From CAZKGE01 sp964636405 (GTDB lineage: Bacteria; Bacillota; Clostridia; Christensenellales; CAG-138), in the NCBI GenBank assembly GCA_964636405.1, contig CAZWSI010000005.1:1-64000 (forward strand): 64,000 nucleotides of DNA. The letters are read 5' to 3'. The notes under the pieces were generated by a model, which was given only the letters and a program-made list of their open reading frames with translations, made no database searches and had not been told where the DNA came from. This document shows, piece after piece, positions 1 to 8,966 of this stretch (its first letter is position 1; each line of letters begins with the position of its first letter). Both the position numbers and the translations under genes were made by a program.

Positions 1-55
1 CGAACCCTCAAGAACGGTTTTGGAGACCGCTATGTTACCATTACATCATGCCCCT
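1..55 (-). tRNA. tRNA-Trp (CCA anticodon), 3' end cut by window edge
   Basis: Read on the minus strand from position 55, the acceptor strand AGGGGCA is followed by T8, a D arm ATGT/ACAT around an AATGGTA loop, and an anticodon stem GCGGT/ACCGT enclosing the loop CTCCAAA. This puts CCA at positions 34-36, so it reads UGG (Trp). A short variable loop TCTT and the start of a T arm, GAGGGTTCG, follow before the window ends. The 3' half of the T arm and the acceptor are outside the window. Confidence 0.85.
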
Positions 56-98
56 GCGAAGTCGGCAAGAGCTATTATAGCATCGCGTCTTTCGCCTG

Positions 99-1025
99 TC
101 AAACAAATTGCGTGATATATCGATGCAGATTTGTGTAGGCAATCTTCGTTACGTCCTCCTCCGAGAGACCCGCCGCGAGCAATGCGTTGCAAAGCTTTGG
201 GAAATCACGGCAGGAGGTGAAATCCACCGGGTATTTATGCATGCCGTCGATATCGGAGCCGAGCGCGCAGCAATCGATCCCCCCCACCTCCACCACATGG
301 AGGATGTGGCGCACGATATCGTTGATGCAGCAGTTGGGGCGCGGGCTGAGCTGTAAATAATAGAAATTTACGCCCACGGTGCCGCCGCGCCGGGAAATCT
401 CCCGAATATATTCGTCGGTCAGGCTGCGCGGGGAATCGTACACCGCGCGCGCGTTGGAATGCGAGGCGAATATGGGGCAGCTTGCGCGGGAAAGCGCATC
501 GTCGATGCCCTTGTCGCTGAGGTGCGACACATCCAGCGCCATGCCGATGCGCCCCATCTCGTCGACAACCTCCTTGCCGAGCGCGGTAAGGCCCTTGTTG
601 CCCCGCGCAAGCGCCGCGCCGGCAAGCTCATTTGAATCGTTCCAGGTCAGCGTCATGGTGCGTACGCCGAGCGAATACAATACGTGCAGCACCGAAAGGC
701 TTCCGTCGATGGCCTCACCGCCCTCTACCGTCAAGACGGTGGCAATCTTCCCCGATTCCGGCGTAAAGTCCTTTGTCAGCGGCGTAAAGGTCGGGTGCTC
801 CGCCAGCATTTTGTGATACGCGTCAATCATGGCGATACACTGGTGCAGCGGCGGCGTCTTGAGCGTTACGTCGATCCAGCAGGGAAAGAGCTGGATGGCG
901 ACCCGGCCCTCCTGCATTTCAGGGAGCGATACCACTTGCGTGCGCGCCTTGCGCGTCATATCAAAGCCGGACTGAAAGGCTCCATATAGATAATCACAGT
1001 GACCGTCGGCAATCCAAAAAGACAT
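99..1025 (-). CDS. membrane dipeptidase family protein (peptidase M19)
   Basis: A 308-residue zinc-dependent dipeptidase of family M19 (renal dipeptidase type), expected to cleave dipeptides or D-amino-acid-containing dipeptides in the cytosol. Visible family residues are H9 and D11 in ADGHCD, the bridging glutamate in VEGGEA (about 101), H168 in LDVSHLS, H189 in FASHSNAR, and the acidic GSDIDG near 258. No signal peptide is seen. I chose the ATG at 1025 because GGAGGAGTT precedes it; a start further upstream at 1076 would run through the rny terminator hairpin. It is the last gene of the leftward run and lies directly behind the terminator of rny, so read-through from rny is possible. The substrate is not deducible. 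Confidence 0.9.
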   Translation of the reverse strand: MSFWIADGHCDYLYGAFQSGFDMTRKARTQVVSLPEMQEGRVAIQLFPCWIDVTLKTPPLHQCIAMIDAYHKMLAEHPTFTPLTKDFTPESGKIATVLTVEGGEAIDGSLSVLHVLYSLGVRTMTLTWNDSNELAGAALARGNKGLTALGKEVVDEMGRIGMALDVSHLSDKGIDDALSRASCPIFASHSNARAVYDSPRSLTDEYIREISRRGGTVGVNFYYLQLSPRPNCCINDIVRHILHVVEVGGIDCCALGSDIDGMHKYPVDFTSCRDFPKLCNALLAAGLSEEDVTKIAYTNLHRYITQFV

Positions 1026-1034
1026 AACTCCTCC

Positions 1035-1066
1035 ATAAAAAAGGATATGCACGCCGGCATATCCTT
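1035..1066 (-). terminator. rho-independent terminator after rny
   Basis: On the minus strand AAGGATATGC and GCATATCCTT form a perfect 10-bp stem with a 6-nt loop, followed by a T-run that merges into the ribosome binding site of the dipeptidase gene. The terminator therefore sits only about 10 nt upstream of the next start codon. Confidence 0.8.
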
Positions 1067-1085
1067 GTGCTTCCAATCGGAAACG

Positions 1086-2627
1086 TTATTTTGCGAAATC
1101 CACGGTGCGCGTTTCGCGGATGACGTTCACCTTGATCTGGCCCGGATACTCCAGCTCAGCTTCAATGCGCTTGGCGATATCCTTTGCCATGATGACCGTA
1201 TCGCTGTCGTTCACACGATCCGGCTTGACGATGATTCGCACCTCGCGGCCAGCCTGGATGGCGTAGGAGGTTTCCACGCCGTCAAAGGAATTGGCGATCT
1301 CCTCCAGCTTCTCAAGGCGCTTAATATAGGTTTCCAGCGTTTCGCGCCGCGCGCCGGGCCTTGCGGCGGAGATTGCGTCGGCCGCCTGCACGATGATGGC
1401 CTCCACGGTCGTGGGGTCCACGTCGTTGTGATGGGCGAGAATCGCGTGCACAATCTGGTTGTTCTCGCGGAATTTTTTGGCAAGATCGGCGCCGATCTGC
1501 GCGTGCGAGCCCTCGACTTCATGATCGATGGACTTGCCGATATCGTGCAGCAGCCCCGCGCGCTTGGCAAGCGCGATATTCGCGCCCAGCTCCGCCGCCA
1601 TGATGCCGGAAAGATGCGCCACCTCGATGGAGTGGTTCAGCACGTTCTGGCCATAGCTCGTGCGGTAGCGCATGCGGCCCAAATAGCGAATGAGCTCATG
1701 ATGCAGGCCGTTTACGCCCGTGTTGAGCACCGCCTGCTCGCCCGCCTCGCGAATCTGGGAATCGACTTCCTTTTTGGCCTTCTCGACCATTTCCTCAATG
1801 CGCGCGGGATGGATGCGTCCGTCGAGAATGAGCTTTTCAAGCGCGATGCGCGCAATCTCGCGGCGCACAGGATCAAAGCCGGAGAGAATGACCGCCTCCG
1901 GCGTATCGTCAATGATCAAATCCACGCCCGTCGCCGTTTCAAGCGCGCGAATATTGCGGCCCTCGCGGCCGATAATGCGGCCCTTCATTTCGTCGTTGGG
2001 AAGCGGAACGACCGATACGGTGGCCTCTGCCACGTGGTCGGCAGCGCAGCGCTGGATGGCGAGGGTGATGATATTGCGGGCGCGCTTGTCGGATTCGTCC
2101 TTGGCCTTCGCTTCAATATCGCGAATGAGGATGGCGGCGTCGTGCCGCGCCTCCTGCTCCACGTTGGCAAGCAAAATCTCCTTCGCTGCGTCCATGGACA
2201 GGCCGGAGATCTTCTCAAGCTCCTGCAATTGCTGCCCGCGCAACGCGGATATCTCGGACTCGGCCTTTTCCAGCTCGCCTTCCTTTTGCGTCAAGCTCTT
2301 TTCCCGCAGCTCAAGGCCGTCCATTTTCTTGTCGAGCAGTTCCTCGCGCTGAAACAGCCTGCGTTCATTGCGCTGGAGTTCCGTCCTGCGCTCCTTATTC
2401 TCCTTCTCGGCCTCGGAGCGCATGCGGAAGACCTCCTCCTTGGCCTCGAGCACCTTTTCCTTCTTTATTTCTTCCGCTTTATGGCGGGCGTCGTCATACA
2501 GCTTTTTGACCGCGTCCTCGGCCTTGGCAACCTTCGCCTCCGCGATATTCCGACGGTAAACATATCCCAATAATAAACCGATCACCAGCGTGCAAACGCC
2601 GATGAGCAAAACCAGCCACCATTCCAT
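1086..2627 (-). CDS. rny: ribonuclease Y
   Basis: A 513-residue membrane-anchored endoribonuclease that starts mRNA decay in Bacillota. The N-terminal membrane segment covers about residues 3-23. A long charged coiled coil follows (about 28-160), then a KH RNA-binding domain with GRIIGREGRN at 216-225, and an HD domain whose metal-binding pair is H361-D362 in LLHDIGKSIDHE. The length is normal for the family. The start at 2627 is chosen because TTGGAG lies upstream and the membrane segment begins at once; an ATG 18 codons earlier would add a charged leader unlike the family. It stands between polC (upstream) and the dipeptidase. Confidence 0.97.
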   Translation of the reverse strand: MEWWLVLLIGVCTLVIGLLLGYVYRRNIAEAKVAKAEDAVKKLYDDARHKAEEIKKEKVLEAKEEVFRMRSEAEKENKERRTELQRNERRLFQREELLDKKMDGLELREKSLTQKEGELEKAESEISALRGQQLQELEKISGLSMDAAKEILLANVEQEARHDAAILIRDIEAKAKDESDKRARNIITLAIQRCAADHVAEATVSVVPLPNDEMKGRIIGREGRNIRALETATGVDLIIDDTPEAVILSGFDPVRREIARIALEKLILDGRIHPARIEEMVEKAKKEVDSQIREAGEQAVLNTGVNGLHHELIRYLGRMRYRTSYGQNVLNHSIEVAHLSGIMAAELGANIALAKRAGLLHDIGKSIDHEVEGSHAQIGADLAKKFRENNQIVHAILAHHNDVDPTTVEAIIVQAADAISAARPGARRETLETYIKRLEKLEEIANSFDGVETSYAIQAGREVRIIVKPDRVNDSDTVIMAKDIAKRIEAELEYPGQIKVNVIRETRTVDFAK

Positions 2628-2771
2628 GCCTGTTCTCCAATCTATATAAAATAATCGCCGCGCATCGCTGCACGGCTTCATACCATCACGTTGATTCTTA
2701 ACACAAACGATCTATCTATGAACAACACCATATAGTGCAGGATGCTACCAGGTATTTTAAACTATATTACG

Positions 2772-5700
2772 TTAAGCGTCAAGCGAAAAGAGGGAAATTT
2801 GATTCGTCTCGGGCAGCCCGGCAAAGCATCCGCAATCGCGCAGCTTCGCGGCTACGGCGCTGTTTGTGCCCGTACGCTTTTGAAACGCCTCTACGGACAG
2901 AAACCTTTTGTTTCCCCTATTTTGCACAAGCGTTTCAGCCGCAGTCGCGCCCACGGTCGGAATGGAGTTAAACGGCGGCCGAATAACGCCGTTCTCAATG
3001 GTGAAGCGCGTCGCCTCGGAGCGGTATAGATCGACCGGCAGCAGTTCGATGCCGCGCAGGTTCATTTCGTAGACCACCTCGAGGATGGTGATCAGCTCCT
3101 TCACCTTTTTCCGCTCGGCAAACTCCATGGACTGCATGCCTCGCTCGAGCTCCTTAATCGTTTTCAGTACGCGCGCCGCGCCGCCGAGCGCGCGTGTTAC
3201 GTCGAACGCGTCCGCGCGCACGGTATAGTAAACCGCGTAAAAGGCAAGCGGCTCATGCACCTTGAAATACGCGATGCGGAAGGACATCATGGCATACGCC
3301 ACCGCGTGCCCACGCGGGAACATGTATTTGATTTTTTTGCAGGAATCCACAAACCAATCCGCGATTTTTCCCTCCTCGAGCGCCTGCTCCATTTCGGGCG
3401 TAAGTCCCCTGCCCTTGCGGACGCTTTCCATGATCTTAAAGGAAATGGACGCTTCCATTCCGTGCGCGATGAGATAATTCATAATATCGTCGCGCGTGCA
3501 GAGCACCTCGGAAAGCTTTGCGATTTTGTTCATTACGAGCGGCTCGGCGTTGTTGAGCCACACGTCCGTGCCGTGCGTAAGGCCCGCGATGCGGATGAGC
3601 TCCTCAATGGAGGTGGGCTTTGTGTTTTCCAGCACTGTGCGCACAAAGCCGGTGCCAAATTCCGGCACGCCCAGCGTTCCGACGCTGCAATTCATGCCGG
3701 ACAGATCGATTTTCAGCGGCGCGGGCGAGGAGAAGATGCCCATCGTATCCGCGTCATCCAGCGGAATCCCGCGCGGATTGACGCCCGTGATATCCTCCAG
3801 CATGCGCAGAGCGGTGGGATCGTCGTGGCCCAGGATATCCAGCTTCACAAGCCGGTCGTCCATCGCGTGGAAATCAAAATGCGTGGTAATGGTGTTTTTG
3901 TCTTTTTTGTCTGCGGGATACTGAATGGGCGTAAAGTCCAGAATATCCTCATGCTTGGGCACGATAACGATGCCGCCTGGATGCTGGCCCGTGGTCACCT
4001 TTACGTCGAGGCAGCCGTTGCTGAGGCGCTTTTTCTCCGCCCGGCGGAGGAGCTTTCCCGTTGCAAGCGCATAGCCTTCCACCAGCTCGTCCGCCTTGCG
4101 CTCCGCAATGCCGGATATGGTTCCCGCCCGGAAGGCGTGTCCAACGCCGAACATCTCTTCCACATATTTGTGCGCCACAGGCTGATACTCGCCGGAAAAG
4201 TTGAGGTCAATATCCGGCGTCTTATCGCCCTTGAAGCCCAAAAATACCTCGAACGGTATATCGAAACCTTCTTTTTTGTATTTTGTGCCGCACGCGGGGC
4301 AGTCGCGATCCGGCATATCTGCGCCGCAAGCATAAAGGGAGCGATCCACGTCAAAATCGCTATGTTTGCACTTGGGGCACACATAATGCGGCTGAAGCGG
4401 ATTCACCTCCGTAATACCGGCCATGGTAGCGACAAACGAGGAACCAACCGAGCCGCGCGATCCAACCAAATAGCCGTCGGAAAGCGATTTGTACACAAGA
4501 CGCTGCGCCATCAGGTAGAGCGAGGCAAAACCGTTGCCGATGATGGAATGCAGCTCCTTATCGAGCCGTGCCTCCACGATTTTGGGCAGCGGATCGCCGT
4601 ATATACCGTGCGCGGTAGAAACGGCCATGTCGCGGAGCTCGTTTTCCGCATTGGGAATCTCCGGCGCGTGCGTGCCGTCCGGGAAGGGCTTGAGCGGCTC
4701 GCAGAGGTCGGCGATTTCATTGCTTGCGGTAATCACAACGCGCCGTGCCGTTTCCTCGCCAAGATAGGAAAACTCCTCGAGCATTTCATCCGTCGGCTTA
4801 AAGTACAGCCCCGCCTGCTGGTCCGCATCGGAAAAGCCCAGCTTGGTCATGAGCACCTCTCGGAAAACGGAATCCTCCGGCTCAAGAAAATGTACGTCGC
4901 CCGTCGCGACGACAGGCTTTCCCATTTTTTCTCCCAGCGCCACGACGCGGCGGTTGAAGGCGCGCAAGGCTTCTTCATCGGGCGCGATCCCCTCGCGCAG
5001 CATGAAGGCGTTGTTTGTAAGCGGCATGATTTCAAAATAGTCGTAGTAAGCCGCGACGCGCATGAGCGCTTCCTCGTCCGCGCCGTGCACAAGCGCTTGA
5101 AACAGCTCGCCCTGCTCACAGGCGGAGCCAAGCAGCAGCCCACCGCGATAGATGGAAAGCAGGCTCTTGGGAATAAGCGGCCGCGTGCGGAAATAATCGA
5201 GGTGCGCATAGCTTACGAGACGATATAGGTTCTTGAGGCCGTCCTGCGTACGCGCCAAAATGGTAATGTGATTGCTTTTGGTCTTGTGCCCCTTATGCTT
5301 GCCCGCACCCTGCTCCTTTGGCTCGTCCACGCGCAGCGGCACGTGCGTTATGCCGCGCTGGGCAAGCAGCTCCAGCAACCGCAAAAAGAGCGTGGAGGTC
5401 GCCTCCGCATCGTCTACAGCGCGGTGATGACCGCTGATATCGATGTTGAAATGCGCGCAGAGCGTATCCAGCTTGTGATTGGGCAGATCATGCAGCAGAT
5501 AACGGCCGAGCATGAGCGTGTCGGCATAGGGCGCGGAGAACGCGCAGCCATAGCGTTCCCCGTGATAGCGCAAAAAGCCCACGTCAAAGCTCGCGTTGTG
5601 CGCCACAAGATGCGCGCCCTCGGAAAAGGCAATAAAATCCCGAAGTACGTCGCGAAGGGACGGCGCGCCGGCGATCATGTCGTTTGTAATGCGGGTAAGC

Positions 5701-6803
5701 TTCGTAATTTCCGGGGGAATCACCACACCGTCGTTTACAAAGGTGGAGAAACGGCCGATAATTGCGCCGCGCGCGATGCGAACCGCGCCGATTTCAATTA
5801 TTTCTGCGTGCTCGGGCTTAAGGCCGGTCGTTTCGATATCAAACACCACGAAGTCGTCGCTCGAGGGAGCCTCGACGGTATCCGGCACCAGATACCCCTC
5901 CACACCAAAGATGGCGCGCACCCCCGTTTTTTTGGCGAGCGCCGCAGCCTTTGGGAACGATTGCACCACGCCGTGATCCGTAATGGCCAGCGCCTTGTGT
6001 CCAAAACGCTTGGCGGTCTTAAACGCATCGGTTATGTCCGTTACACCGTCCATGGTAGACATTTTCGTGTGCAGGTGCAGCTCTACCCGTTTTTCCTCCG
6101 ACGCATCCATGCGCAGCACGGGCGGAAGCGCGGTCACATCGTTTGCAAAAATCTGTAATTCTTTATTATAATTTGAAAACTTGCATACGCCGCGAAGAAG
6201 CAGATCGTCGCGCTTGTCGGTCGCCTCGGAAAGCGCGCTCATAAAGCGGTCACGCTTGGCGGGGTCAAAGAAAAGACAGGTGCAGCCAATGGAATCATGC
6301 TTGTCGGTCAGGTTGATCAGCACGCGATAGGTGGGCTTGGGCGCGGGGCCGGGCCCCTGTTGCTTGCGCGCGAAGGGTTCCACCGCCTCGAAGGATACGA
6401 TTTGACCGCGCACGGTAATGCTCGCGCTGTTTTCGGAAAGCTCCGAAAGGGGTTTAATACGCCCAGCGGCAATGGGCTTGCCAAGCAGCAGGCTCGCGCC
6501 GTTTTGCGCGGGCTTTTCACACGCCGCCGTTTTGACGGGAGCAGCCGACCTTTCGGCGGTATTCGCCGCTTCCGGCGCGGACACGGCCCGTTCGCGCTCC
6601 GTGCAGGTGAGCGAAATACGCATCGGGAGCTCCGCTTCAAGCGCCGCTTGCAACGCGGCGTTTTCCTCGGGCAGCAGCGCGCGCTCGCAGGAAACGCGAA
6701 GCTGGAGGCAGCTCGTATCCTTTATGAGCACAGCCTCCGCAAGCTCGATATGCGCGTTTGACAAGCCTGTTTGCGCCGCGATGCGCGCGATAATGTTATC
6801 CAA
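2772..6803 (-). CDS. polC: DNA polymerase III alpha subunit, Gram-positive PolC type
   Basis: The replicative polymerase of low-G+C Gram-positive bacteria, with built-in proofreading. Of the 1343 residues, an OB domain spans about 128-225 and a PHP domain starts near 240 with ELHLHTKMSTMDG. A DEDDh exonuclease is inserted in PHP, with DIETTGL at 322-328. The C-terminal half holds a zinc-binding cluster (CPKCKH...CPACG) and the polymerase core with the catalytic DIDLNF motif. The N-terminal region is rather degenerate, and the protein is somewhat shorter than the roughly 1430 residues of Bacillus PolC. The start is TTG at 6803, preceded by a GGGGGGA tract; no good ATG lies nearby. It follows ispG by 24 nt and ends the rpsB-to-polC run. 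Confidence 0.97.
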   Translation of the reverse strand: MDNIIARIAAQTGLSNAHIELAEAVLIKDTSCLQLRVSCERALLPEENAALQAALEAELPMRISLTCTERERAVSAPEAANTAERSAAPVKTAACEKPAQNGASLLLGKPIAAGRIKPLSELSENSASITVRGQIVSFEAVEPFARKQQGPGPAPKPTYRVLINLTDKHDSIGCTCLFFDPAKRDRFMSALSEATDKRDDLLLRGVCKFSNYNKELQIFANDVTALPPVLRMDASEEKRVELHLHTKMSTMDGVTDITDAFKTAKRFGHKALAITDHGVVQSFPKAAALAKKTGVRAIFGVEGYLVPDTVEAPSSDDFVVFDIETTGLKPEHAEIIEIGAVRIARGAIIGRFSTFVNDGVVIPPEITKLTRITNDMIAGAPSLRDVLRDFIAFSEGAHLVAHNASFDVGFLRYHGERYGCAFSAPYADTLMLGRYLLHDLPNHKLDTLCAHFNIDISGHHRAVDDAEATSTLFLRLLELLAQRGITHVPLRVDEPKEQGAGKHKGHKTKSNHITILARTQDGLKNLYRLVSYAHLDYFRTRPLIPKSLLSIYRGGLLLGSACEQGELFQALVHGADEEALMRVAAYYDYFEIMPLTNNAFMLREGIAPDEEALRAFNRRVVALGEKMGKPVVATGDVHFLEPEDSVFREVLMTKLGFSDADQQAGLYFKPTDEMLEEFSYLGEETARRVVITASNEIADLCEPLKPFPDGTHAPEIPNAENELRDMAVSTAHGIYGDPLPKIVEARLDKELHSIIGNGFASLYLMAQRLVYKSLSDGYLVGSRGSVGSSFVATMAGITEVNPLQPHYVCPKCKHSDFDVDRSLYACGADMPDRDCPACGTKYKKEGFDIPFEVFLGFKGDKTPDIDLNFSGEYQPVAHKYVEEMFGVGHAFRAGTISGIAERKADELVEGYALATGKLLRRAEKKRLSNGCLDVKVTTGQHPGGIVIVPKHEDILDFTPIQYPADKKDKNTITTHFDFHAMDDRLVKLDILGHDDPTALRMLEDITGVNPRGIPLDDADTMGIFSSPAPLKIDLSGMNCSVGTLGVPEFGTGFVRTVLENTKPTSIEELIRIAGLTHGTDVWLNNAEPLVMNKIAKLSEVLCTRDDIMNYLIAHGMEASISFKIMESVRKGRGLTPEMEQALEEGKIADWFVDSCKKIKYMFPRGHAVAYAMMSFRIAYFKVHEPLAFYAVYYTVRADAFDVTRALGGAARVLKTIKELERGMQSMEFAERKKVKELITILEVVYEMNLRGIELLPVDLYRSEATRFTIENGVIRPPFNSIPTVGATAAETLVQNRGNKRFLSVEAFQKRTGTNSAVAAKLRDCGCFAGLPETNQISLFSLDA

Positions 6804-6827
6804 TCCGTCCCCCCAAGGTCACGCTTG

Positions 6828-7892
6828 TTATTGAAGGGCGCACCCCAGCATCTCTGTTGCGTCCGCAATCAGCGCATCAAGAATTTCGGGCATGGGGCCG
6901 CTCTTGTATTTTTCACCCTTGCGAAAGATCACGCCGTTTCCGTCCCCGAAGGCAATGCCGATATCCGCGTCGACCGCCTCGCCGGGGCCGTTGACCGCAC
7001 AGCCCATCACGGCAATTTTGAGGTATCCCGCATTGCGCGGCACGCGCCGGGAAACCTCCTTCACGGCCGTCATCAAATCCACACGCGTGCGCCCGCAGGT
7101 GGGACAGCTCACGATCTCCACGTCGTCCCTGCGCAGTCCCAGCGCGCGCAGGATGCGGAGTCCCAGCTCGACCTCGCGCACGGGATCGTCCGTTAACGAT
7201 ACGCGGAGCGTGTCTCCAATGCCGTCAAGCAGCAGCGCGCCCAAGCCAATGGATGATTTTACCACGCCCATTTCCGCGCCGCCCGTTTCGGTAATGCCGA
7301 TGTGCAGCGGATAGTCCGTAAGCCGCGCCATCCGCCTGTACGCCTCCACGCAGTCCGCGACCGCGGAGGCCTTGAGCGACAGCACGATATCCGTAAAGCC
7401 GCAGCTTTCCAGAATGCGCACATGCCGCAGGGCGCTTTCCACCATCGCCTCGGGCGAAGCGGGGCCAAAGCGCTCCTTGAGATCCTTTTCAAGCGAGCCC
7501 GCGTTTACGCCGATGCGGATGGGCACGCCATGCGCACGCGCGCAGTCGGCCACCGTGCGCACGCGCGCCTCGGAGCCGATGTTGCCCGGATTGATGCGGA
7601 GCTTGTCCGCGCCGTTTTCTATAGCGGCCACCGCGAGGCGATAATCAAAGTGCACATCCGCCACGAGCGGGATGGAAATCGCGTCCCGAATCGTGCGAAA
7701 GGCCTTTGCCGCGTCAAAATCGAACACAGCCGCGCGCACAAGCTCGCAGCCCGCCGCTTGCAGACGATGAATCTGCGCGATGGTGGCGGCGGCATCCCGC
7801 GTGTCGATATTGGTCATCGACTGCACGCTGATGGGCGCGCTGCCGCCGATGGGCACGCCGCCCACCCGCGCTTGCCTTGTCGTACGCCGCAT
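6828..7892 (-). CDS. ispG: 4-hydroxy-3-methylbut-2-enyl diphosphate synthase (flavodoxin)
   Basis: The 354-residue iron-sulfur enzyme of the non-mevalonate isoprenoid pathway. It converts methylerythritol cyclodiphosphate to HMBPP. The TIM-barrel part carries the family sequence SVQSMTNIDTRD near residue 23. The C-terminal 4Fe-4S ligands are in CPTCGRTRVDL and GCAVNGPGEAVDADIG. Dxr, another enzyme of the same pathway, is two genes upstream, and uppS uses the product. The start ATG at 7892 lies behind GAAAGAAGG and a run of ten G residues. It is probably co-transcribed with rseP. Confidence 0.97.
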   Translation of the reverse strand: MRRTTRQARVGGVPIGGSAPISVQSMTNIDTRDAAATIAQIHRLQAAGCELVRAAVFDFDAAKAFRTIRDAISIPLVADVHFDYRLAVAAIENGADKLRINPGNIGSEARVRTVADCARAHGVPIRIGVNAGSLEKDLKERFGPASPEAMVESALRHVRILESCGFTDIVLSLKASAVADCVEAYRRMARLTDYPLHIGITETGGAEMGVVKSSIGLGALLLDGIGDTLRVSLTDDPVREVELGLRILRALGLRRDDVEIVSCPTCGRTRVDLMTAVKEVSRRVPRNAGYLKIAVMGCAVNGPGEAVDADIGIAFGDGNGVIFRKGEKYKSGPMPEILDALIADATEMLGCALQ

Positions 7893-7903
7893 AAGCCTTC
7901 TTT

Positions 7904-7913
7904 CCCCCCCCCC
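7904..7913. repeat. ten-base C/G homopolymer at the rseP stop / ispG leader
   Basis: Ten consecutive C on the plus strand (G on the minus strand) begin in the rseP stop codon region and run to the ispG ribosome binding site. Such a tract is prone to slippage, both in replication and in sequencing. It does not disturb either reading frame as given. Confidence 0.9.
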
Positions 7914-8950
7914 TACCCCCGCACGAGATTCACAATATCATTATAGGTCAAAAAGAGTATGAGCCCAAAGAGCAGGATCAGGCCTACAAAGTGCACCATG
8001 CCCTCCTTTTGCGGATCGATGGCCTTGCCGCGAATCCACTCGATCACAAGGAACACCAGCCGCCCACCGTCGAGCGCGGGCACGGGCAGCAAATTGAAAA
8101 TGCCGAGGCTGATATTGATGAGAATCGCAAGCCGGAGCACGGTTTCAAACCCATAGCGCACCGCTTCGCTTATGTACGCGATGGTGCCGACCGGCCCCGC
8201 CACATCCGTGGAGGCGATTTCCCCGGAAAACAGGGTGCCGAAGAAGGAGAATGTATCGCGCACCATGCCGCCCACATAGCCAAACGATTGACCAACCGCG
8301 CCGATTACGCCATAGAAACGGCGCGCGGGCGTGATGGTGATGCCGATATAATTATAGCCCTGCGCCGCATCGTAAACATCGTGCAAAACGAGGGTCTGCT
8401 CAACGCCCTCGCGCAGCACGACAAGCGTCATATCGCCGCTGTCCGCGGCGCGGATCATGTCTACGGTTTCGGAATAATAGCGTATACTCTTGCCGTTTAC
8501 GGAAAGCAGCAAATCGCCTGGCAGCAATCCGGCTTCGTACGCGGGCGAGCCTGGCTCCGGCGTTTCATACACGGCGGGCGCATAATTGCCGTAGAGAGAG
8601 AGGGTGATCATGGAGAGCAGCAGCGCCATGAGCAAGTTCATCACGGGCCCGGCGAGCACCACAAGGATGCGCTGCCAAGCGGGATGCGCGTTAAAGCAAC
8701 GATCGTCCCTTACCTCCTGATCCTCACCATAAAAGCGGCACATGCCGCCTATTGGCAGGGCGCGGAGCGAAAAAACAGTTCCTTTTCCGTTCTTCCCTTT
8801 CGTTTTCAGCAGCGCGGGCCCCATGCCTACGGAGAATTCCACAACATCAAAGTGAAACAGGCGGCCGACCGCAAAGTGGCCGAATTCATGCGCCGTTACC
8901 AGCAGCGATATCAGGACAAGCGCCGCAAGGATGGATAAAAAGCTCGTCAT
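7913..8950 (-). CDS. rseP: site-2 zinc metalloprotease, RseP/RasP family
   Basis: A 345-residue intramembrane protease of family M50B that cuts membrane-embedded anti-sigma factors and signal peptides. The first membrane segment carries the zinc-binding HEFGH at residues 21-25. A PDZ domain lies in the middle (about 115-200). The second conserved motif, PVPALDGGRL, is near residue 300, followed by a final membrane helix. The gene order dxr-rseP-ispG-polC is typical of Clostridia. It may process the anti-sigma-like proteins encoded elsewhere in the window, but that is inference only. The start ATG at 8950 follows GAGGAGATTAA. Confidence 0.96.
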   Translation of the reverse strand: MTSFLSILAALVLISLLVTAHEFGHFAVGRLFHFDVVEFSVGMGPALLKTKGKNGKGTVFSLRALPIGGMCRFYGEDQEVRDDRCFNAHPAWQRILVVLAGPVMNLLMALLLSMITLSLYGNYAPAVYETPEPGSPAYEAGLLPGDLLLSVNGKSIRYYSETVDMIRAADSGDMTLVVLREGVEQTLVLHDVYDAAQGYNYIGITITPARRFYGVIGAVGQSFGYVGGMVRDTFSFFGTLFSGEIASTDVAGPVGTIAYISEAVRYGFETVLRLAILINISLGIFNLLPVPALDGGRLVFLVIEWIRGKAIDPQKEGMVHFVGLILLFGLILFLTYNDIVNLVRG

Positions 8951-8966
8951 TTAATCTCCTCGTTCA

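Noticed and set aside
999..2573. A 524-codon open frame on the plus strand opposite rny
   Set aside because: RNase Y domains are clear on the minus strand; the plus frame has no recognisable domain or ribosome binding site.
3255..5228. A 657-codon open frame on the plus strand opposite polC
   Set aside because: It is antisense to well-conserved polC, has no family similarity that I can see, and is explained by G+C-rich codon bias that keeps the opposite frame open.
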